Assembly: GCF_002000025.1 (NCBI RefSeq)
Contig: NZ_MUZV01000019.1
Coordinates: 1-49,030 of the forward strand
Length of the DNA stretch: 49,030 nucleotides
Source of the DNA: Cognaticolwellia aestuarii
Lineage (GTDB): Bacteria; Pseudomonadota; Gammaproteobacteria; Enterobacterales; Alteromonadaceae
Reading direction: 5' to 3'
The translations under genes were made by a program, and so were the position numbers. This document shows, piece by piece, positions 45,307 to 49,030 of this stretch (the first letter of the stretch is position 1; each line of letters starts with the position of its first letter). The notes under the pieces are model-generated. The model saw only the letters and a program-made list of their open reading frames with translations. It had not been told where the DNA came from and did not search any database.

Positions 45307-45639
45307 TTAAATACAGCGCGCCGGTTTAGGTAGCCCGGCATATTTAGTTGCTTGCTTTGCAGGGCCTTCTTTAAATAAGCGGTATAAATAGCGGCTGCTG
45401 GCTTTTTCTTCGCCAAACTCAGCTTTCATTGCTTTGGTTAACGCGCGAATAGCCGGAGATGTGTTGTACGTTAAGTAGAATTCTCTCACAAAACGGATCA
45501 CTTCCCAGTGCGCTTGTAAAAGCTCAACCTCATCAGTTTCAGCCAATAGAATGGCAACCTCTTCATTCCATTGGGTAAAATCGAGTAAATAACCTTGTTT
45601 ATCAGTCGCTAATTCAGCGTTGTTATATAGTATTGTCAT
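45307..45639 (-). CDS. tusE: Sulfurtransferase TusE (DsrC/DsvC family)
   Basis: This 110-residue protein accepts persulfide sulfur from TusBCD and hands it to MnmA for 2-thiolation of the wobble uridine of tRNA. The start ATG at 45639 overlaps the tusB stop (ATGA). A longer TTG-initiated form would not fit this coupling. The hallmark is the C-terminal KYAGLPKPARCI with the penultimate active-site Cys. EFYLTYNTSPAIRALTKAM is the conserved DsrC core. It is the last gene of a tusDCBE unit. The single Cys arrangement points to TusE rather than a sulfite-reductase DsrC, which has two. Confidence 0.94.
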   Translation of the reverse strand: MTILYNNAELATDKQGYLLDFTQWNEEVAILLAETDEVELLQAHWEVIRFVREFYLTYNTSPAIRALTKAMKAEFGEEKASSRYLYRLFKEGPAKQATKYAGLPKPARCI

Positions 45640-45932
45640 GACCAAGTAATTGAGTTGTCGAACGTAAAAATGAGTTTAAGCACTTCATCAAAGTTAATTG
45701 CAGTTAATGATGGGTGTTCATTGTGAAGTGCTCGGGCACTTGCGTGCAGGCTGACGTAGTATACCGCAATTGCTGTTTGCTTTGTTAGTGCTTCGAGTAG
45801 TAACGGATGTTGTAAATTATAACAACCGTCGTCCATCAATAAAATAGCATCTTCTGGCAAGCACATAGTTAAGCATTGCGATAAAGTATTACTGGTAAAG
45901 CCTGAATTTCTAATTATATGTAACATTGCCAT
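45636..45932 (-). CDS. tusB: Sulfurtransferase complex subunit TusB
   Basis: This 98-residue member of the DsrH family is part of the TusBCD heterohexamer that relays sulfur from TusA to TusE. The MLHII start, DAILLMDDGCYNL and VYYVSLHASARAL segments match TusB. ATG 45932 is preceded by aggt. The second ATG (45926) matches the E. coli start better, so the first two residues are uncertain. It overlaps tusE by 4 bp and follows tusC with one base between. Confidence 0.88.
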   Translation of the reverse strand: MAMLHIIRNSGFTSNTLSQCLTMCLPEDAILLMDDGCYNLQHPLLLEALTKQTAIAVYYVSLHASARALHNEHPSLTAINFDEVLKLIFTFDNSITWS

Positions 45933-45933
45933 G

Positions 45934-46311
45934 TTAAAACCTGTAAATCACTTGATGTGAATGTAAGCGTTGGCTGAACTCTGCTGTTGTTAATACTTGA
46001 ATATTATCAACATGAAAATTAGCTGGTAAGTTTCGTTCGGTTAATGACTGTTGGCAAACATAAATATTTTCAATGTCATAAAATGTAAGTGCTGAAAATG
46101 TTTTTAAATAATCTTTCGTTTCAAGTGAGCTGGCATTTTGGTTTCCGATCACCTGAAATACACCATCACCGATAAAAAATAATGATATAGCTTGTTCAAA
46201 TGAGCCAAATATTAATGCCGCATCAAGTGCTTCTTTACCGGTAGCACTTGAAAAGGGCGCTTGTGTATTAACAATAGCAATGGATTTAGTCGTTTGTGTT
46301 AGCTCTGTCAT
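45934..46311 (-). CDS. tusC: Sulfurtransferase complex subunit TusC
   Basis: This 125-residue member of the DsrF family is the middle subunit of TusBCD. KSIAIVNTQAPFSSATGKEALDAALIFG, SLFFIGDGVFQV and the ALTFYDIENIYVC segment match the family. It begins in a one-base overlap with the tusD stop. Function depends on the partner subunits encoded on either side. Confidence 0.92.
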   Translation of the reverse strand: MTELTQTTKSIAIVNTQAPFSSATGKEALDAALIFGSFEQAISLFFIGDGVFQVIGNQNASSLETKDYLKTFSALTFYDIENIYVCQQSLTERNLPANFHVDNIQVLTTAEFSQRLHSHQVIYRF

Positions 46312-46688
46312 TATAATTGCACCACGCGCTCGGCGTTACTGGTTAGCTCAACTAACTCACCTAAACCTGATACCGTAAAAGCCGTATCAATATTGGAACA
46401 ATCATCGCGGCTTAATTCGTCACTCAACCCTCGTTTTTCTGCGGCTGTAATACATAAATAAAGTGGTACACCAAAGTCTTTTCGCAGTTGTTGCCATCGC
46501 GCTAGGGTTTGAAACTCATCGCTAGGTATTGATAAGTGCTTAGCAGCATTTAACACGCCATCTTGATAAAAAAATACCCCAATAACTTTGATGTTATTTT
46601 CAACTGCCGTATGTACAAGGTTAATTGCGCTTGTGGTTAAGTTACTATTTGGTGGAGTAGTTACCACCAAAGCTAAAGTGTTCTGCAT
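46311..46688 (-). CDS. tusD: Sulfurtransferase complex subunit TusD
   Basis: This 125-residue member of the DsrE family carries the active-site cysteine of the TusBCD complex, seen here in PLYLCITAAEKRGL. I chose ATG at 46688 with AAGG 7 nt ahead. The frame continues upstream to 46727, but that stretch overlaps the yccA terminator hairpin and would not be translated. It heads the tusDCBE operon, whose promoter must lie near or inside the terminator region of yccA, or be reached by read-through. Confidence 0.92.
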   Translation of the reverse strand: MQNTLALVVTTPPNSNLTTSAINLVHTAVENNIKVIGVFFYQDGVLNAAKHLSIPSDEFQTLARWQQLRKDFGVPLYLCITAAEKRGLSDELSRDDCSNIDTAFTVSGLGELVELTSNAERVVQL

Positions 46689-46713
46689 AATTGCCTTACT
46701 TGAAAACAGGTAA

Positions 46714-46738
46714 TAAAAAAGCCTCAATATTGAGGCTT
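46714..46738 (-). terminator. Terminator of yccA
   Basis: The palindrome gcctcaat/attgaggc (46721-46736) is flanked by aaaaaa on its left, which gives a T-run on the minus strand. It follows the yccA stop by about 60 bp and precedes the tusD start. Confidence 0.85.
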
Positions 46739-46799
46739 TATATTTTATACGTAGAGTATAAACAATTACTAATCACATTTAATGATTTTTAACTGTTAA

Positions 46800-47465
46800 T
46801 TAATCATCACCACCGAAAACACCTAACAAGCTTAGTAAGTGAACGAAGATGTTGTAAATATTCAAGTATAAAGAAACGGTTGCACGAATGTAGTTTGTTT
46901 CTCCACCGTGAATTATGCGGCTTGTATCAAACAAAATCAAACCAGACATAATCATGATAATTGCAGCACTAATTGCTAAAGATAGCGCTGGAATTTGGAA
47001 GAAAATGTTCGCTACCATTGCAATTACAGCAACGATTAAACCAACCATTAAAAAGCCACCCATAAATGAGAAGTCTTTTTTACTGGTTAATGCGTAGCCA
47101 GAAAGTGCAAAGAAAATTAACGCTGTACCACCTAATGCTTGCATGATTAATGATGGACCGCCAGGCATTGCCGCATAATGGTTAAGCATTGGGCCTAAAG
47201 AGGCACCCATTAAACCAGTGAAGGCAAAAATCCAAAAAATACCACTCGCTTTATCGGCATTCTTATTAACAACAAATAATAAACCGAATGAAACTAAGGT
47301 CATCACTAAGGCAGCCATATGAGACAAGCCCATCGCCATAGAAACACCAGCAGTTACGGCACTAAACGCCAAAGTCATCGAAAGTAACATATAAGTATTT
47401 TTCAATACCTTGTTAATTTCAATCGCTGAACTTCTACTAGCATTTAAACTAATATTTGATTGCAT
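46800..47465 (-). CDS. yccA: Bax inhibitor-1/YccA-family membrane protein
   Basis: This 221-residue inner-membrane protein has seven predicted hydrophobic helices and the family's C-terminal stretch (SLYLNIYNIFVHLLSLLGVFGGDD). In E. coli YccA is a modulator and substrate of the FtsH protease and protects SecY under stress. The N-terminal cytosolic segment (SNISLNASRSSAIEINKVLKNTYMLL) is typical of YccA. It is followed by the tus operon and, beyond tag, by tRNA-Ser(UGA). In E. coli, yccA sits next to tusE and serT, so the order is probably ancient. Its TTCCTC complement (gaggaaat) gives a strong ribosome site. Confidence 0.93.
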   Translation of the reverse strand: MQSNISLNASRSSAIEINKVLKNTYMLLSMTLAFSAVTAGVSMAMGLSHMAALVMTLVSFGLLFVVNKNADKASGIFWIFAFTGLMGASLGPMLNHYAAMPGGPSLIMQALGGTALIFFALSGYALTSKKDFSFMGGFLMVGLIVAVIAMVANIFFQIPALSLAISAAIIMIMSGLILFDTSRIIHGGETNYIRATVSLYLNIYNIFVHLLSLLGVFGGDD

Positions 47466-47752
47466 AAAATTTCCTCTAAGTATGCTAATTATATTTTTTA
47501 GATATGGTCGAATGTCAAAAGTTCAAGGGTAAATCAAATATTTAACCTTGAAATTGATCAGTCAGTTAAAACTAACCACAAACCATATTGACATATTATG
47601 GCATGCTATATTTTTAATTACTATCTTTAACATAGCTGATATTGATCAATTAATTGTCAAAGTTTGTAACAGCCAATGTTATATAGCAAATATATGTTCA
47701 AGTTTGATGACAGCGGCAATAATCGAACAGTTAACCTTTCAAATAGTGTTCA
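47466..47752. other. Intergenic stretch between tag and yccA
   Basis: About 290 bp. It holds the yccA promoter region and an inverted repeat with arms tcaagggtaaat and atttaaccttga (around 47523-47551, one mismatch). A plus-strand frame at 47548-47799 overlaps tag and has no support. Confidence 0.4.
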
Positions 47753-48370
47753 TCAGCGTTGTTGCCAGGCAAGTCCAAGCTTTTTATAGCTATCTATAAC
47801 TTCCTTCTTTCTAAAGCAATTACTACTATGGTCATTCACTAGTCCTGCCGCTTGTAAATATGCATAAATAATCGTTGAACCGACAAATTTAAAGCCGCGT
47901 AGCTTTAAATCTTTACTTAAAGCATCAGAAATTGCTGATGTAGCAGGGGAGAGCTCTGTCTCTTTAATACGATTAACTTGTACTTTATTGTCAACGAATG
48001 ACCAAAGGTAGCGAGAAAAACTGCCAAACTCCTGTTGAATTGCGATAAAGCACTTTGCATTATTGACTGTTGCGGCAATTTTACCTTTATGGCGAATAAT
48101 GGCAGCGTCTAAAACTAAACGCGCTTCATCTTCAAAAGTCAGCTTTGCTACTTTATCAACCTCAAAATTAGCAAATGCTTTTCGATAGCCATCGCGTCTT
48201 TTTAAAATTGTGTACCAACTTAATCCCGCTTGTGCAGATTCAAGCACTAAATATTCAAATAATTTATTATCATCAAGAACGGGAACGCCCCATTCGTTAT
48301 CATGGTAAGCAACATAATCTGGTTTTGATGTATCAAGCCATGGGCAACGGCAAGTTTTTTCTTCACTCAC
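47753..48370 (-). CDS. tag: DNA-3-methyladenine glycosylase I
   Basis: This 205-residue helix-hairpin-helix glycosylase removes 3-methyladenine from DNA. Marks are CRCPWLDTSKPDYVAYHDNEWGVP with a zinc-ligand Cys and His, ESAQAGLSWYTILKRR with the catalytic Glu, RHKGKIAATVNNA, and DHSSNCFR with the second His and Cys ligands. All four zinc ligands are present. It is a single gene on the minus strand, upstream of the tRNA gene and divergent from it. Confidence 0.95.
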   Translation of the reverse strand: MSEEKTCRCPWLDTSKPDYVAYHDNEWGVPVLDDNKLFEYLVLESAQAGLSWYTILKRRDGYRKAFANFEVDKVAKLTFEDEARLVLDAAIIRHKGKIAATVNNAKCFIAIQQEFGSFSRYLWSFVDNKVQVNRIKETELSPATSAISDALSKDLKLRGFKFVGSTIIYAYLQAAGLVNDHSSNCFRKKEVIDSYKKLGLAWQQR

Positions 48371-48531
48371 AAACTTTCCTTAAATATAAAAATCGCCTTT
48401 ATTTGTTTAAATAATTGGCAAATTGTTGATTTTTTTAGCAAACAAACTTTTTTATAGAATAAATGCTTTACAAGACAATATCGAGCCTTTAATATTCGCC
48501 TCGTTCTGAAGCAGCAACGCTTTAGAGTTCA

Positions 48532-48622
48532 GGTGAGATGGCTGAGTGGTCGAAAGCACCGGTCTTGAAAACCGGCAAGGGTTTGTAGCCCTTCTAGAGT
48601 TCAAATCTCTATCTCACCGCCA
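48532..48622 (+). tRNA. tRNA-Ser(UGA)
   Basis: A full 91-nt class II tRNA with CCA encoded. Acceptor stem ggtgaga (48532-48538) pairs with tctcacc before discriminator G 48619. The anticodon loop cttgaaa gives TGA, the long variable arm is caagggtttgtagcccttc, and the T arm is tagagttcaaatctcta. The anticodon reads UCA and, with wobble modification, other UCN codons. A terminator follows at 48633. Its place beyond yccA matches the position of serT in E. coli. Confidence 0.97.
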
Positions 48623-48632
48623 CATTAAATAG

Positions 48633-48668
48633 AGGCAAGTCAATCATTTAGGTTGACTTGCCTTTTTC
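48633..48668 (+). terminator. Terminator of tRNA-Ser
   Basis: Arms aggcaagtcaa (48633-48643) and ttgacttgcct are perfectly paired over a 9-nt loop, then cctttttctt gives the T-run. It lies 10 bp after the tRNA. Confidence 0.92.
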
Positions 48669-48936
48669 TTTGGATCATATACGGATCCATTTCCTTCTTA
48701 AAACGATAATTATCTCTTTATACCAATTGAATTAAATATACATATCCTATGTGTCAGATACTTATTTACTAAACCACTATTTTTTAAATGACAATAGAGT
48801 CGTTATTTAGATAGTATGAATAGAGTTTTGTTTAGAAATGGGAATTCAATTGAAGAAATATCTATTATTGATAGAAAGGGGATTAGAAAAAGTTCCTTTT
48901 ATCGGCTACCTTAACAGACTTAAATTTTTCTTACTT
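48669..48936. other. AT-rich stretch between tRNA terminator and IS element
   Basis: About 270 bp without a supported gene. From ATG 48838 a frame of 33 codons (MGIQLKKYLLLIERGLEKVP first) stays open to the apparent IS boundary at 48937. It may be the start of a gene broken by the insertion, but no family is recognised and no strong ribosome site is present. Confidence 0.3.
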
Positions 48937-49030
48937 TGGACTTCCCAGCTTTCACTAGACAGTTTCTAACTCAGAAAAATACGCTTCCTCAAACTTAGCA
49001 GGTGAAACACCGCCTGTATGCGAGTGACGT
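48937..49030 (-). mobile_element. IS3-family insertion sequence, one end
   Basis: The window ends inside an insertion sequence. tggacttcccagctttcact from 48937 looks like a terminal inverted repeat of IS3 type and lies just outside the transposase stop. Only this end is visible, so the target duplication and the subgroup cannot be set. Confidence 0.7.
48955..49030 (-). CDS. IS3-family transposase OrfB, C-terminal end (partial)
   Basis: Reading the minus strand from 49029 gives RHSHTGGVSPAKFEEAYFSE, then four residues and TAG at 48957-48955. The RHSHTGGVSPAKFE block is typical of the C-terminal end of IS3-family DDE integrase-type transposases (R-H-S-x-L-G-x-x-S-P-x-x-F-E). The rest of the protein is outside the window. 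It cannot be judged whether the element is intact. Confidence 0.85.
   Translation of the reverse strand, partial: RHSHTGGVSPAKFEEAYFSELETV

Noticed and set aside
47548-47799. Plus-strand ORF of 83 residues overlapping the end of tag
   Set aside because: TTG start without a ribosome site, overlap with a conserved gene, no recognisable pattern.
48684-48700. tggatc/gatcca inverted repeat after the tRNA terminator
   Set aside because: Only 6 bp per arm, expected by chance in AT-rich sequence, and not aligned with the IS end or the tRNA.

Overview
The window looks like chromosome from an AT-rich marine gammaproteobacterium of the Alteromonadales, most like Colwellia, Thalassotalea or Shewanella relatives. 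This is inferred from recognised proteins and gene order, not from a database search. Supporting points are a Lap/Bpf-type biofilm adhesin locus with an OmpA-like lipoprotein between the TolC-like gene and lapG, a HexR-linked Entner-Doudoroff locus with perfect HexR-type boxes, and the order tus - yccA - tRNA-Ser(UGA), which resembles the E. coli tusE-yccA-serT region.

Layout. 1-10028: the 3' end of a large acidic repeat adhesin, its type I secretion system (ABC transporter, HlyD-like adaptor, TolC-like channel), an OmpA-like lipoprotein, a LapG-type periplasmic protease and a LapD-type c-di-GMP receptor with degenerate GGDEF and EAL motifs. Together they form an export-and-release switch for cell-surface adhesion. 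10190-12260: purine salvage (deoD, add) with a small XapX-like membrane protein between them that is only 56 codons long. 12484-13542: an AroG-type DAHP synthase. 14057-20003: a three-gene RND efflux system. 20120-20488: a HIT protein.

20612-25170: a probable thiamine-salvage operon. A TPP riboswitch precedes a TonB-dependent receptor, a small YkoF/MTH1187-like thiamine-binding protein, a PnuC-family transporter (PnuT-like) and an APH-fold kinase (ThiK-like). A hairpin separates the receptor from the three downstream genes. 25257-27151: a LytS/LytTR-type two-component pair. 27224-27673: a lone SMI1/KNR4 (SUKH) protein. 27929-30924: a CurA-like reductase, a DJ-1/PfpI protein and a divergent LysR regulator, probably a stress module.

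31001-44860: central carbon metabolism. It holds pfkA, a DUF6279 lipoprotein, pykA, hexR, divergent zwf-pgl-edd-eda, gapA, a DUF2989-like lipoprotein and a second long-form GAPDH. HexR-type boxes lie upstream of zwf (two) and gapA (one). An orphan plus-strand terminator divergent from gapA suggests an unannotated short transcript. 45041-48370: a small unknown protein, tusDCBE for tRNA 2-thiolation, a BI-1/YccA membrane protein and tag. 48532-48622: tRNA-Ser(UGA). The window ends inside an IS3-family transposase.

Most of the window is ordinary core genome. The parts most worth a second look are the riboswitch-led thiamine operon, the adhesin C-terminus without visible RTX repeats, and the possible HexR-controlled short RNA or peptide opposite gapA.
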